64,000 nt of DNA, taken from positions 136,033,854 to 136,097,853 of the forward strand of contig CM038052.1 in assembly GCA_021397845.1 (NCBI GenBank), read 5' to 3'. The position numbers were made by a program, and so were the translations under genes. Origin of the DNA: Areca catechu (taxonomy: Eukaryota > Streptophyta > Magnoliopsida > Arecales > Arecaceae). Under the pieces are notes generated by a model. It ran no database searches. It had not been told where the DNA came from and saw nothing but the letters and a program-made list of their open reading frames with translations. Each line of letters starts with the position of its first letter. Position 1 is the first letter of the stretch. Shown here piece after piece: positions 11,481 to 22,869 of this stretch.

Positions 11481-12100
11481 CTATGATGAGGTCTTTGATC
11501 AACCTTTAGATCCAAGGAAAATGCTTTTGTTTGACTTCACTACAACCTGCAATTGGCCTATTTAATCTAATTATGGCATCCTATGGTCTAATAATCAGCA
11601 AAAGTTTTATGAAAGAACCTTCAAGTGGCTTAGCTAGCAAAGATCTAGATTTGGATAAAGGACAATCATCTAGTTACAAAGTGAAATCAACAATTGTCAT
11701 GGCACAAGCAGAGGTAGGTGTGCATAAAAGATTTTTCATTAAATCAAACATGCCTAAAAGCTACAAAAATTTTTCATTAAGTCAGGCATACTCGAAGGCT
11801 ATAAAAGGTCATCATTGGAAACAAGTGACGATGGCAAAAAAAGGGAAAAGAAAGAAATTTCTACTAGGAATTAATCTGCCCTAGCCTCTAAGCCCGCCAT
11901 AACAATCCCCGCCAGAAATTCATTTGTGTCCTTCTCTGAGGGAGGCAAACGAGAGAGGTCAAGATCTAGGTAAAGTATTTGGATCTTATCCCTATAGGAA
12001 CCATGACCCACAATGCGGCCAAGGTTAAATATTTCATGTATTCTCCCTTCATGATATTGTCTAGTTTTGGAATATTCTGTGCACTTGGAGTCTCCCTTGC
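11481..12100. other. Tat-1 spacer between array and antisense ORFs
   Basis: No recognised gene. The plus frame 11531-11884 (Lys/Ser-rich, 117 aa) matches nothing I know and I do not call it. It sits where Tat elements carry non-coding 3' sequence. Confidence 0.4.
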
Positions 12101-12682
12101 TCAGCGCACCTCCATCGAAGCCTGATCCCTACTCAATCGAGGGGAAACTATGGTGGCATGTTTTAACTTGGCCTCAGAGATGCTTGCCATGTCCTTATCT
12201 TTCAACTCCTGCTCAAGGACGGAGATCTTCTCCTGAGCACTATATAGCTTGTCTGAAGTTGCACCATACAAGCAGCCGGCCCTTATCTCGTCTCTCCAAT
12301 AATGGTTAGCGACTCTAGGATAAAGATCTCTCCTTGGGGCGGAGCGAAGTTGGCCGCGGACTTGGATCGCCTTGGCAGGCACATCCTAAGTTACCTTTTT
12401 GGCCATCTTAGACAACCTCTTTGGCTTCTTGGCAAATTTGGCCTTCTCAGCAGCATGTGCCTTGTCCCCGTGCCAAATCACTACTCCGAGATGTTCAATC
12501 TCCTTGTTGACTTTTTCAAGCACCTTTTGCATCTTTAGTAGCCTCTTCTTCTGATTAATGTTCGCCCCCTTGAACTTCTTCAAGCCATCGATGTAGGCCT
12601 TGATTTCTATCGCTGATGGGAGGGGCTCAATGACCATGGGCTCACCCAATGAAGGTTTGATCATGACAATGTAACTAAGCAA
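12101..12682 (-). pseudogene. Tat-1 distal antisense ORF part, Lys-rich coiled-coil-like
   Basis: Two minus-strand frames follow each other. 12682-12386 holds SAIEIKAYIDGLKKFKGANI and a Lys/Glu-rich stretch ending KKPKRLSKMAKKV. 12382-12101 holds a heptad-like segment (KLYSAQEKISVLEQELKDKD). They look like one diverged coding stretch broken by a shift near 12384. It may be a further exon of the antisense gene beginning near 14990, or a second one. No known family is assigned. Orientation opposite to pol is shared with the ORFs just upstream. Confidence 0.5.
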
Positions 12683-12736
12683 GCAAACAAATAATGAGGT
12701 ATACCCAAAAAATAGAAAAGTCTTATTTTATTCCAT

Positions 12737-14987
12737 TTATAAAAAAGTTCTCTTATAGGAGCACAAAAGAAAAAAGAAAGGAAAATGTATAGATATTTTA
12801 ATCCCTGACCTTCTCTTGGGGATCGCGATACTGGGAGTGACCTTGGTGGGAGCAGTATCCATTTCGTTGAAAGTGACCTCGGGCACAGAAACTAGCACAT
12901 CATTTTCTTGTTCAGAGGGGGCAACCCTTTTCTTGAACTCCTCATCCAGGTAGGAGAAGTCTAGCTTCGGGTACTCGATCATAACCAGGAGACGGTACTC
13001 ATCCCGACCTAACTTGAAATCCTTACAAAAGGCATCCTTGCTGAATTGGTGGCGATCATCATAGAATTCCTCCGATGTCCTAAAAGCTACCACCACCCAA
13101 GCCTTCTCCGCTACGAAATCCAACAAGGCCTTGTATGCCTACACAGCCTTCTCCCTAACCTTCCTCTCCACCTCAACCAGCTCCGTGGCCTTTGCCACCT
13201 CCATCTCCCTTTCTCCTTCTTTGAGGCTAGTTTGGCCTCTAGCTTAGCGAGTGCCCCCTTTAGGTGCTCAGATTTGACCTCCAGCACCTCACACCTCCTA
13301 CAAGCCTCCAAGCAGCATCCTTAGCTTGTTTTTGCTAGTCGGCCACCTTTGCTCTGGCTATTGACTGATTGGTCTAGGCAACCATGAAATGCATCAACTG
13401 TACCATGACCAAGCATTAGGAAAAAGCAAAGAGAAAAAGGAAAACAAGAAGAAAAACAAGAATTAGCCAAGGAGGTACCTGATGCATGACGGTCACCCAA
13501 TTCCTACTCAATGTCCGGAGGCTCATCCCCTCCATTCTCCCTAACTCCATAGGGAGCAAGGTTCTCTCCACCAACTCCCGAACGGTCCTCCACTCCCAAA
13601 AGGTTGCATCTTCTGCAATTTCGATCAAGGGAGAATCAGAGTCCGATGAGTTCCCTGCTAGAGCCACCTCACTCAGAATGGAGGATGAGGATTGATCGGC
13701 CAGTGCCAGGGTCAAAATCAACAAAGGCAGTTGAGCAGCAATCACCAAAATTGTGGCCTCAACTTGGGAGGCTTGTCTAGTTGAAGTGCCCTTCAGACCG
13801 GCATCCATAAACCTCACTTTCTTAGATGTGGTGATGGCGACCTCTTCCTTAATTCGACCATGTCCTCAGGCTTCATATCTACAACCACATAACACTAATT
13901 AGAATGAGGAAAAGAAAAAAAGAAGAGATGGCACTAAAGGAAAGAAAACATGATAGCCCTAGACTCACCCCTGGGATCGGCCCGATTGAGCACTATGCTG
14001 GAGAGGGCATCCTCATATAAGAGTTGCCCCACAAGAGAAACCTTATAATCTCAAAGGATTTCAAAATGCCCCTTTTCCTTAGTACTAATGCCTGGGATTT
14101 GAAGGGTGAAAGCCTCCGACCAACCCCAGCTCAACAGGTCCAACTGCTAATTGAAGAACAAGAAACAAAAAAACCATCCCTTTCACCCATGGATGGTGAA
14201 AGGAGCCCCCTTGATCAGAGAAGAGACCCCCCCTCTGAGTCGAAAAATATTACCAGTCCTTGGCATAGAGATGCCTTTTTATGATATAAAATGAATAGAA
14301 CAAGAAAAGAGAAGGCCAAACCTCGGCCAAGAAATAGATGACAAGAAACCTTATAACTAACATAAGGAAGTTAAGGATTATGGTACACAAAGAAATCTTG
14401 TAAAATCTAAGATCAAGATGGAAAGAAGGAATGGAAAATCTTAGCCCAGCTTCGAATGCCTCCTCGTACACTCTAAACCCACTTAGAGATGGGTTATTCG
14501 CCCGTGCATCAAGTTTGGGAGCTCCAAATCGAACTCCCTCGAGACTCCACATAGAAGTCAAGTCTTAGTTAAGTCATCCATGTTCAACACAAACCAATAC
14601 ATGTCAGGCTCGATGGTCTCCGGTCTGGTGCATCCCTTGATTAGAACCTTAGGGTTCTTTGAACCCACTTTCCTAGAATCCCATTCCAGTGGCAACCTCT
14701 CCCTCTCAGACTTCCCAAAACCCAAAATTACCAAGAAAAAAAAGGAATAACGAAAAAGAATTAGAAGAAAAGATGAAAGGATCCACCAAGCAACAGGAAA
14801 AGGAAAAAGTAGCCAAGGATGGTGAGGGACCTCCCGGAAATATCTCCGATAAGGAGAGCAAGGGAAAAGGAAGAGAGAAAACAAGATATTGGCAATCGGA
14901 GCAAGAGGGAGTAAAATGATGCTTTGAGGAAGAAATCTCTGGAAAACAAGAATGGAGGTGGAAAACCAAAGCAGTAGAAGCAACCAC
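12737..14987 (-). pseudogene. Tat-1 antisense ORF (putative gypsy-type 'transposase' domain protein) with likely introns
   Basis: A coding unit opposite to pol. From the 5' side: GVRFGAPKLDARANNPSLSG near 14535, a hydrophobic stretch (SLFLFYSFYIIKRHLYAKDW ending at 14250), SDQGGSFHHPW near 14200, an acidic/Ser segment (13817-13480), a coiled coil (RRCEVLEVKSEHLKGALAKL, 13311-13240) and a C-terminal domain (13126-12780, FYDDRHQFSKDAFCKDFKLG). This resembles the 'Transposase (putative), gypsy type' family (Pfam PF04195) found antisense in some Tat elements; that assignment is from memory of wording. Two introns fit splice rules: 13968-13879 (GTGAGT...TTGTAG) and 13478-13374 (GTACCT...CCTAG). 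The second joins ...HASG to NQSIARAKVAD, leading into the coil. Stops near 14250 and 14080-13830 break it. The function is unknown. Confidence 0.65.
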
Positions 14988-14995
14988 CTTTTATA
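14988..14995 (-). promoter_or_regulatory. TATA box for the Tat-1 antisense ORF
   Basis: The minus strand reads GCTATAAAAGGTGG. It lies upstream of the antisense coding region with room for a short 5' leader, which supports an independent antisense promoter inside the element rather than chance ORFs. Confidence 0.6.
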
Positions 14996-15000
14996 GCAAG

Positions 15001-15275
15001 AGGTAAGGTAGTTTCAAAATCCTAAACCACTCAAGGCTGATCAGCATGCGCCACATGGGGACCCCTTCTTGGCTCCCTGCAACCATCAGTTTCCAGGATT
15101 AAATGTAGCATGACAACTAAAGTATCCAATACAAATCAAAGCTTTTGTCCATTCAGATCTATCTCAAAAGTCGTATGTAATCCTTCAATTAAGAGGGCCC
15201 TTCATATCCCTGGCATCTTTTGAAAGTATACTTCTATAGCCAAACCATAGCTTGAACTAAGAAGTAGAAGGTATC
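15001..15275. other. Tat-1 spacer before the 3' LTR
   Basis: No gene seen. It separates the antisense TATA box from the LTR and ends in a purine-rich stretch. Confidence 0.4.
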
Positions 15276-16627
15276 TGTTGGAGGAAATTTTGCTTGGATC
15301 CAAGGATATGAAGCCCAAATCAGTAAGCCTGGTCGGTGGCCCAACCGCATATCTTCTGACCATTCATCGGATTAGGACCTTGATCAGCAGAGAACTACCT
15401 ATCGGCCTTAATATTATTAGATAATTTAACATGCTAATTAGACGACCTATCGGTAAGCCTGGTCGGGCAGCCCTATTTTGTATTAGCCAATCATTCATTG
15501 AGTCGGGATCTTGATCGAAAGAAAACTTCTAGCTCCAATGTTTCGGACAAGTCAACATGATTAGTGCAAGGTCGGTCCCACCATGCGACCAAACCCTCGT
15601 CGGGGGAGTTAGTGCCTTTTCCAACTGATCAAGTCCAACTAAGTGCCAATTATTGAGCAGCCTGTCCGAGCAAGCCTCGATGTTGACTAGTGCTTTCTCA
15701 TTAGCCGATCCTTCGAAAGTTATTAACATGCACAAATCTGACCATTGACCGGCAGTAATTCCTTTGCTCCAATATCTCTAGACATGGCTTGACCATATGT
15801 TCAGTGCATGGTCGACTCCCTTATCCATATATCATCTCATTAAAGAAACTAGCACCCCATCCGATAAATCAGAATTAGTCAAGTGCTGCTCGTCGATTAT
15901 CTTCGTCCGATCCAACCTCAGCAGTGACCAGCCCCTCATCGATTAGTCCTCAGAAGGCCATCGACATATATTCGCCTTTAACCAGGATAATTCAATCAAG
16001 CATCTTCTGGCTAACTATTCCTTGGCTTTGATAGGAGCGCTCGGACCAATCCCTGATTCTAATGTCAAACAGTGAGCGGGTCCTTGGATAATATTTTTAC
16101 TTGGACCTTCTGAAAGCTAACATGATCGACGCTCACTTCCATATCTTGAATTATATAGCCAAAATGTCACATCATATATCATAATCCCTAATCACCACCA
16201 TATCTTGGTAATTAAGAGGAGCATACTTGGACCTATGCAGTGGTCAATATTGCCATTAAGAAAATGGCTAATTCCATACAAAGGACAAGGTTCTAATTAA
16301 AATAGAATAGACACCCTGCGAACGAAAAATTTTCTAATAGCCCGCAAATAAACCATGTCACTTCTCAATAAATCCACCAAGATCTTTATCATTTTAAAAA
16401 TACCATTATCTTTCACCTATAAAAAGGGATTCCTTAGAAGCTCTTAAGGTATGCAAAAACTTTGCCCCACACTCATACTATTATTGTGCTAGAATACTGA
16501 CTTAAATATTAGAAGGCCCACGCTAGAACACCTTCCGGCCAGGACTTTTTGCATGCTTCGCCACCCAAAGATATTCTTGCACTACCAGCTCCAGCACTCA
16601 TAGTGCTTGATGGTTTCGGCACCAACA
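15276..16627 (+). repeat. Tat-1 3' LTR
   Basis: 1352 bp bounded by the 6-bp inverted repeat TGTTGG / CCAACA. It follows a purine-rich stretch (GAAGTAGAAG, 15261-15270) that can act as polypurine tract. It contains a TATA box at 16418, about 210 bp before the end, and the '...GGTTTCGGCACCAACA' end common in Tat LTRs. The 5' partner is not in the window, so the expected target duplication (ATACT would follow at 16628) cannot be tested. Confidence 0.7.
16418..16425 (+). promoter_or_regulatory. TATA box in the Tat-1 LTR
   Basis: CCTATAAAAAGGGATTCC, the canonical spacing and context of a plant gypsy LTR promoter. Confidence 0.65.
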
Positions 16628-18420
16628 ATACTCATCAAAATTTTCAAATGTAGCTTTTGAGATTTTTGGTACAAAGCTAGACTATTTCAATAATGAGTCA
16701 AACCCATGATGATATTATTAAAAGTAAGCTTTTGATCTTTTTAAAAATTGGTCTAGAATATAGGTATTTAAATATCTTAGCAAAATATCATTTTTACTAA
16801 AATTGTTAAGTTAATTAAAAAGTTTGTATGAGAAACTAAGCCCGGCCTGAAACCTAAAAAAGAACTTGGGCCAGGCTCGTAGTACTATGGCTTAACCCAT
16901 TTCCAGCCCTAGTTTTACCTAGATAACTATTCCAAGGGGATTTCTCATAAGCTATTCCTAGGCCAGCATGAAACACAATTTATTCATGCCCTCCTTTTTT
17001 TTTGGGGAGGGGGGGGGGGGCGCAAAAACTACCTTAGTAAAGAAGTTATTCCAGAACTTATAGCCAAACAAAATAGGAATTACTTCTAGCACAAGTATTC
17101 CAAAGTCAACTTTTTCTTATTCCCAAAACAACTGCAACCTGAAGTGATTATTCGATAAGATCTGCAAAGTGGAATAGACTGTGTGCGTGTGTTTGTGTGC
17201 ACCGCATCTATGCACACCAATGTGATAGCAAAGCTAAGACAAAAAACCACCTCCTTCTTTGTCCTTGCAAATTAACACATAGGATATTGCAAAGGCATAA
17301 CTTGTTAAAGCTTGATCAAATTCATGGTGAGATTACAATTTTAATAAATGATTCAACCTTTTCTTTTACTTGGTTTTGGTTGCAAACCTGTCTCAGCTAT
17401 GGTTTTTATCCTAGAGTCATAGCTTTCATTGCTTAGACCATATTTGAGTTTTATATTTGTTTATATTATTCCCAAACAGCTCTAACAACGAATGTGGATT
17501 CCTTGGAACAAAGATTTTTGTAGGAAACTTTGGTTTGTACTAAGCATGTCATTTCTATTAGTGGAAGATCATAAGTAGGTGTTTAATCCTTCACTTTCTA
17601 CACCGCAATTGTTTGGAATTAAATAATAAAGCTTGGTATCTTCTAATGTCTATCATAGTTTATGCATTGAAATCAAGATTCACTATTAGGCTTGTGCTCC
17701 TAAATGGAATTGTTCATGTGCAATAATTAACATTAGTAAACTTTTTTCATACATGAAAACTACTTTGTAATTTCTTTTCTTACCATTAGTTATATGAACT
17801 AGAAACCCAAAAACCACCTTGATGGCAAAAAAAAAATAAAAATAGCAACATTGTCAATGCATCTGATTTTGTTGACAAGATACATATGACATGCGTAGCA
17901 ATCTTATATGAATTATTTGGACAGTCTGTTTTCTAAGATACGTCTGCAAATGCACACACATTCAGAATATATTTTAAACCAGTTATTGTTATTTCAAACC
18001 TATAACCACAAAAAATGAGTTACTTGTGAGGTCTTAACTGTTTTCCTCTTAGTTCAGAACTATTGAAATTAAAGTGCAAAGAAGATTTTCAAAAAAAATA
18101 ATACAGGAATTGAAATAAAAAACATGGACTAGCTTAGAGTTTGCATGATTAGCTTCTATAATACGTTCTTCACACTTCAGAAATATCTTATAACTATCAT
18201 AAAGAAGAAGTGATGCATATATACATATCTCAATACGGCCAATTTTCTAAATAGGTTGCTGATGACCATATTAAATGAACAATAAATCCACCAATCTTCC
18301 TAAATAAACAGTCTAGAATTCTGTCTTCTATTTATTATCTCCTCATTTCAGCTACCACAAGATACATTTTTGAAAATTGAAGAAATTCCACTTTAGAGCT
18401 CATACTTCATCCCATACTTT
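16628..18420. other. Intergenic, low-repeat region with a poly-T/poly-G tract
   Basis: AT-rich sequence with no recognised coding capacity or LTR features. A run of T followed by about 17 mostly G bases lies at 16995-17020, and a short GT-rich stretch near 17181-17200. This is the 3' flank of the PPR gene. Confidence 0.5.
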
Positions 18421-18472
18421 TTTTCTTCTTCCAACTGACATCATCCACCGAGGACCAAAAGGTTCACCAACA

Positions 18473-19829
18473 TCAATCTCTCTGCAAATTTCTAGTGTGA
18501 AACCTCCTGATCATATACTCCTCCAAGGCACCACCTAATTGCATGATCTTTGTGCACCTTCGCCACTCTTCCTCCTTCACCACCTTCAGAACAGCCTCCT
18601 CCAACTTCTCTCTATCCTCATCACAAACTCCTGCCACTATCAAATCCCAAGTATCCACGTGTGGTGCCACCCCCTGCCTTAGTAGTCCCTCCAAGACCCG
18701 GCAAGCCTCCTCAACCATCTCCACACCACAGAACCCTTTAATCAGTGTATGGAAGACTGAGAAGTGCGGCACAAGCCCCTCCCCATCATCTCTTCCAAAT
18801 ACCCATTGGCCTGCTCAAGCAGCCCCTAGAGCACAACCCATGAACCAATGTTGTGTATGACACAAGATTCGGCAAGCACCCATTTTTGGGCATATCCTCG
18901 ATCACCTTGCAGGCATCGAGCGGCCGCCCCTCCCTGCAGAACCCGATGATGACCGTGTTGTAGTGGATGATGTCGGGGTTGCATCCCCTCACCTTCATGC
19001 GGCACAGTAGCTTGTAGGCCTCACGGAGCTTCTTCTTACGGCAGAGACTGTTGAGGAGCGTAGTGTAGGTGAGCGCGTCAGGAACGAAGCCCTTGTTGAG
19101 CATGTCGTCGAGGAGGCTGACGGCAGTGCCAACCTGGCTCTTCCGGCAGAGACCCTGCATGAGGATCCGATAGGAGGCGACGTCGGGGGTGAGACCAACA
19201 GCAAGGAGGCGGTTGAAGAGGGAGTAGGCGACGCTAAGCCTGCCAGCACGGCAGAAGGCGAAAATGAGGACATTGAACGAACGGGTGGTGGGCGTGACGC
19301 CGAGGGAGGGACCAGCCTTGAGGAGGGAGAGGGTAGCGGGGAGGGAGGAGGGGTCGGCGGCGAGGGCGGAGAGGAGGCGGTTGAAGAGCTTGGGGCGAGG
19401 AGGGGAGGAGGACGAGAGGAGGAGGCGACGGAAGGCAGAGAGGGCGAGGTCGGGGCGGCAGAGGCGGGAGAAAGTGTGGAAGAGGGAGGAGAGAAGGGCG
19501 GGGGAGGGGGAAGGGAGGTGGTGGAGGAAGGAGAGGGCAGCGGAGAAGTGGCGGGCGCGGGCGAGCTTGAGGATGAGGGTGTGGAGGGCGGAGGGACGGA
19601 GGAGGTCGGGGCGGAGGAAGGAGGCCACGTCGTAGATCTCCTTCGCGAGGAGGGGGTCCGACTGAGCGGCGATCAGCTTCTGGATGCGGGCGGCGGAGCC
19701 GATCGACGGCAGTGGCGGTGGCAAGCTGAAGGAGGTGGTGGCGGCGGTGGTATTGGGGCAGGAAAGGGAAGGGAGGAGGAGGATCGGCGGGGTTTGGCGG
19801 GGAATGGAGAACAGAAGAGGAAGAGGCAT
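18473..19829 (-). pseudogene. Pentatricopeptide-repeat (PPR) protein, P-class, At4g01400-like; two closely spaced frameshifts
   Basis: PPR proteins bind organellar RNA in a sequence-specific way. The first frame (19829-18786, 347 aa) starts MPLPLLFSIPRQ, an Arg/Ser/Pro-rich leader that could target mitochondria or plastids. Degenerate helical repeats fill residues about 80-180, and clear 35-residue PPR motifs begin near 182, 217, 252, 287 and 322 (FNVLIFAFCRAGRLSVAYSL, YTTLLNSLCRKKKLREAYKL). The second frame (18772-18473, 99 aa) continues with HFSVFHTLIKGFCGVEMVEE and ends EEYMIRRFHTRNLQRD. The wording recalls Arabidopsis At4g01400; this is from memory. No intron, usual for PPR genes. Two single-base losses about 30 bp apart, the second in a G-run, separate the frames. 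It is either a young pseudogene or a functional gene with assembly errors. It is the only host gene found. Confidence 0.8.
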
Positions 19830-20590
19830 TTCACTGGACTAACTTTTGTCTCGCCTTGCCAGATGGAGGACCGAAATTGCGGGATCGGCGAGAGAGCGAG
19901 AGAAAAAGCTGGCAGGATCCCGGAATTGGACGGGAAGAACGGGGGAAATGAGAGTTTGATTTGCCTCGAGGTTTTAAAAATGAAATGCGGTACTTCCGCA
20001 ATCAAGCTTTATAAACATAAACATCTATATTAGGACATGGAATCCTCACTTTCTCACGAAATGAGAACAAGTAAAAATTTTAATTTTAGAGAATTCTTTA
20101 AACTCTACTCTTTTTTTTTCCCTATAATTAATTTATTAAAGATACAAAAGATAAATGTAATTATGTAATAATATTTTAATATTTTATTTTTTAAAATTTT
20201 TTTTTGAATTTTTATTTTAGCACAATCATGCTACCAAATTTTTGAATTGATTCAATTCAAATCCTGATTCTAATCTTCATTTACCGTTTTGTAGTGATTA
20301 TCTACTCAGTCTCGAAACATCTACCGAATCACCAACTAAGACTAAGCTACTTATCGGAGAACTGATGGGCAACAATATTACCGATTAAAGAGGAGACAAT
20401 TATCGATTATTAATTTGTCTTTAACCCACTGACTAGAAGACGATCAAGCTAGTTACTATACCAACTATCTCCGACATCTTGTACCGGAAGATTATACATA
20501 GTTAGCCCTGATTGACATCCCTCCACGAGTCTACTGAGTATTTACTCATATCCAACTAACACTAACACTTAGTCGATATTGGTGCCGAAA
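19830..20590. other. PPR gene upstream region
   Basis: The first 150 bp are GC-rich (likely promoter/5' leader of the PPR gene), then AT-rich DNA (20040-20290). Plus-strand frames across 19264-20033 are shadows of GC-rich coding DNA and are not called. Confidence 0.45.
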
Positions 20591-21316
20591 TTCGTCAAGC
20601 ACCGGAGGGAGTGATGGAGGTGGTTCTTAGAGTAGATGATGCAGGTAGCTCTCTAGGAAGAGGTATATGTAAAAAACCCTACCAAGATAACCCTAGTGAA
20701 GGCACTCCAACACTCAAGTTAGTATCAAACTGACAATGTGAGGGACGTAAGTGGGAGAATATGCATACGTTGGGGACTTATGTGAAGTCCCTTTTATAGA
20801 TAGAGATTCAAGGATACTTTAGGGACAATGGAGATTCTGTTAGATCTAATGAAAGGTGATTGGGGGCTCCATGCCCCACTTAGGGCTTGCTTGTTGGCAG
20901 GATGCATCTAGCCCCTTTAAATGTAGCTTTTGTCGTTAGCTCAAGTTATGCCAAGCTTCATTAAATGGTGGTCTTACTTAAATCTAGAAATGACTTGGGG
21001 ATTTCAAGATGTGACAAAGATTCTAGCCACATGGTAGAAGCCATGGTAGCAAGCATTTGAGTATTGTGCCTTGGGGGCTAAAAGTAGATGCATCACCTAT
21101 GGTTCTACTGGCTTGGTTGTCTTCGGGATGTTTGAGGCCTGGATAGTTAAGGAGGCTTGACTGAGTGACTCCTACTAAAGGAGAGGAGCATCTGATAAGA
21201 TAAAGGCCATGGGACTTGTAAGGATCGGTCTATGCCGATGCCTGACCGGTCGGGAATGATTGATTGAATGGCATCGATGCCTAATGAATAGTTGATTAGG
21301 ATGTCCCATGGGTAGG
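20591..21316. repeat. Left part of unidentified repeat X, split by E1
   Basis: After removal of E1 this joins 39523 onward (shared 5-bp duplication GTAGG, 21312-21316 and 39518-39522). It has an LTR-like feel: a GGTGCCGAAATT phrase near 20581 and, on the minus strand, TATAAAAGGGAC near 20810. No ORF is recognised. Confidence 0.4.
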
Positions 21317-22845
21317 TGATAATTATCTTATATATATATAAGCATTAATTTAATAATTAAACTATAATTATTTATATTAAATTGATATTTTTATATATTA
21401 TTTGTAGGAAAGAAGATCGTCATTATGTAGAACTCGATTTTTAGAGTTCAACAGTGCAAACGGTACTCAAATTAAAGTTCAAATGGTCCTAGAATCGAGT
21501 TTCAAAAGTTATTAAAGAAATTACACAAAGGTCTACAAAGGCTCGCCTGGTCCACAGATGCCATGGCTTGCGGTCCATGGCTCTGAGCCATTGATCGTGG
21601 AGGATGTTTTCAACCAATTGCTTGTCGGAGAAGCCGTTGCTGCTTCTCCTGCTGCCCCGAGCCACTGCTCTCCTTCCTCGCCGGCCGAAGGAGATGCCAG
21701 AGACTCATTTTCTGGTTGGACATCCCTTTTTACTTTGATCGATCATCACAGGCTGCCCACCATCCCCATCACCACCAGCCATCATCTCCCATCAGTGCTG
21801 CTCACCGCTGCTTGCCAGCCACCGTTGTCAGAGAAGCCACGGCCATCATCTTCCAAGCCCCGATCACGGCCACTATCATGGTCATTTCATGGTCCTCCTG
21901 TTTGCCCATCCAGTCACTGCCCCTCCTCGGCCTGTGCCACTGCCAATCCTGCCTCTTGTCGCTGTCCACCACCATTTTCCCATCCCGCCGCTGCCATGGA
22001 GTCCAGGTGGGAGAAGAGCCCGAGTCCAACGGACTCAGGGATTCAGAGATTCGATAGTCCGGATCGGACTCTACTGGCAAAGAAGGAAGGAGTGCTGTCA
22101 TCGATCCATCACGCAGCATATTGATAGCCCAAACTTCTTCCTACGATATTCATCCAATCTGAAACCTGATTGAGCCCAAATTTGATTGGGAGGAAGCCCT
22201 AACCAAGATATATTTCAAAGATCCCTATGTTAAGAAGAAATCATCTTAGAGAGGGGGAGATGGTACAGGGCAGAGGATGCTACTTGGATTACGGGCTGGC
22301 CTCTAATAGTGGGGCTCTTAGAGAAGAGTGTTGTCCCTATGCCATCGTTAAGTTGACTTTACCATCAAGACAAAGATCCGAAGCAGAGAAAGCAAAGAAG
22401 CACAATTTGCTCTAAGAAGTACGAAGGAAGAAAGGGAGTTCATCGACCATCTTCCCGACGAGACTGCAACATCCATCTCCTATCTTTGTTATAGTTTTTT
22501 TAGTTTATTCAATTGCAATTTATAGTAGGATCCTATTTTTTAATGTAAAGTTTATTTTCCTTGCATCTTTAAATATCTGTCCTTAATTTTCATTGCAAGT
22601 AGTTGCTAGAATCTAAGTAACAGATGATCCTAGTACCATGTATTTTTTTTTATAGTTTTAACTTTTATTTATTTAGCTTCAATATCTTTATTTTCTTAAA
22701 TCAAGAATTTCAAAACATTCAATATACTGCCTTCCCTGTGGATTCGACTCGACTCATCTTTCTTACAAATTTTTTAATTTAATTTAGAAGTCAGTTAAGT
22801 AAATTGATAGCTGTGGTGTCTTAACGACAACATCACTGTCTATCA
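21317..22845 (+). repeat. E1 5' LTR
   Basis: 1529 bp, TGATAATTATC to CTGTCTATCA. The end is set by the matching 3' LTR end (39517) plus the target duplication, and the primer site follows 6 bp later. The 188-codon frame at 21558-22124 is LTR sequence that is not kept open in the 3' LTR, and is not called. Confidence 0.9.
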
Positions 22846-22851
22846 AGTTTT

Positions 22852-22869
22852 TGGCACCATTACCAGGGA
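22852..22869 (+). other. E1 primer-binding site (tRNA-Asp type)
   Basis: TGGCACCATTACCAGGGA resembles the Athila/Tat consensus TGGCGCCGTTGCCGGGGA. Every difference is a C-to-T or G-to-A change at a former CpG or CCGG position, as expected from methylation-driven decay. Confidence 0.85.

Noticed and set aside
16995..17020. Poly-T/poly-G tract as a structured element
   Set aside because: A single homopolymer-rich run without repeats or partners; likely slippage or sequence error.
19264..20033. Long plus-strand frames (123 and 185 aa) overlapping the PPR gene
   Set aside because: They are shadows of the GC-rich PPR coding strand, Gly/Glu/Arg-rich with no family, and the minus frame has clear PPR motifs.
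21558..22124. 188-codon plus frame in the E1 5' LTR
   Set aside because: The 3' LTR copy (31384-31893) has stops and indels in that frame, so it is not a maintained protein.
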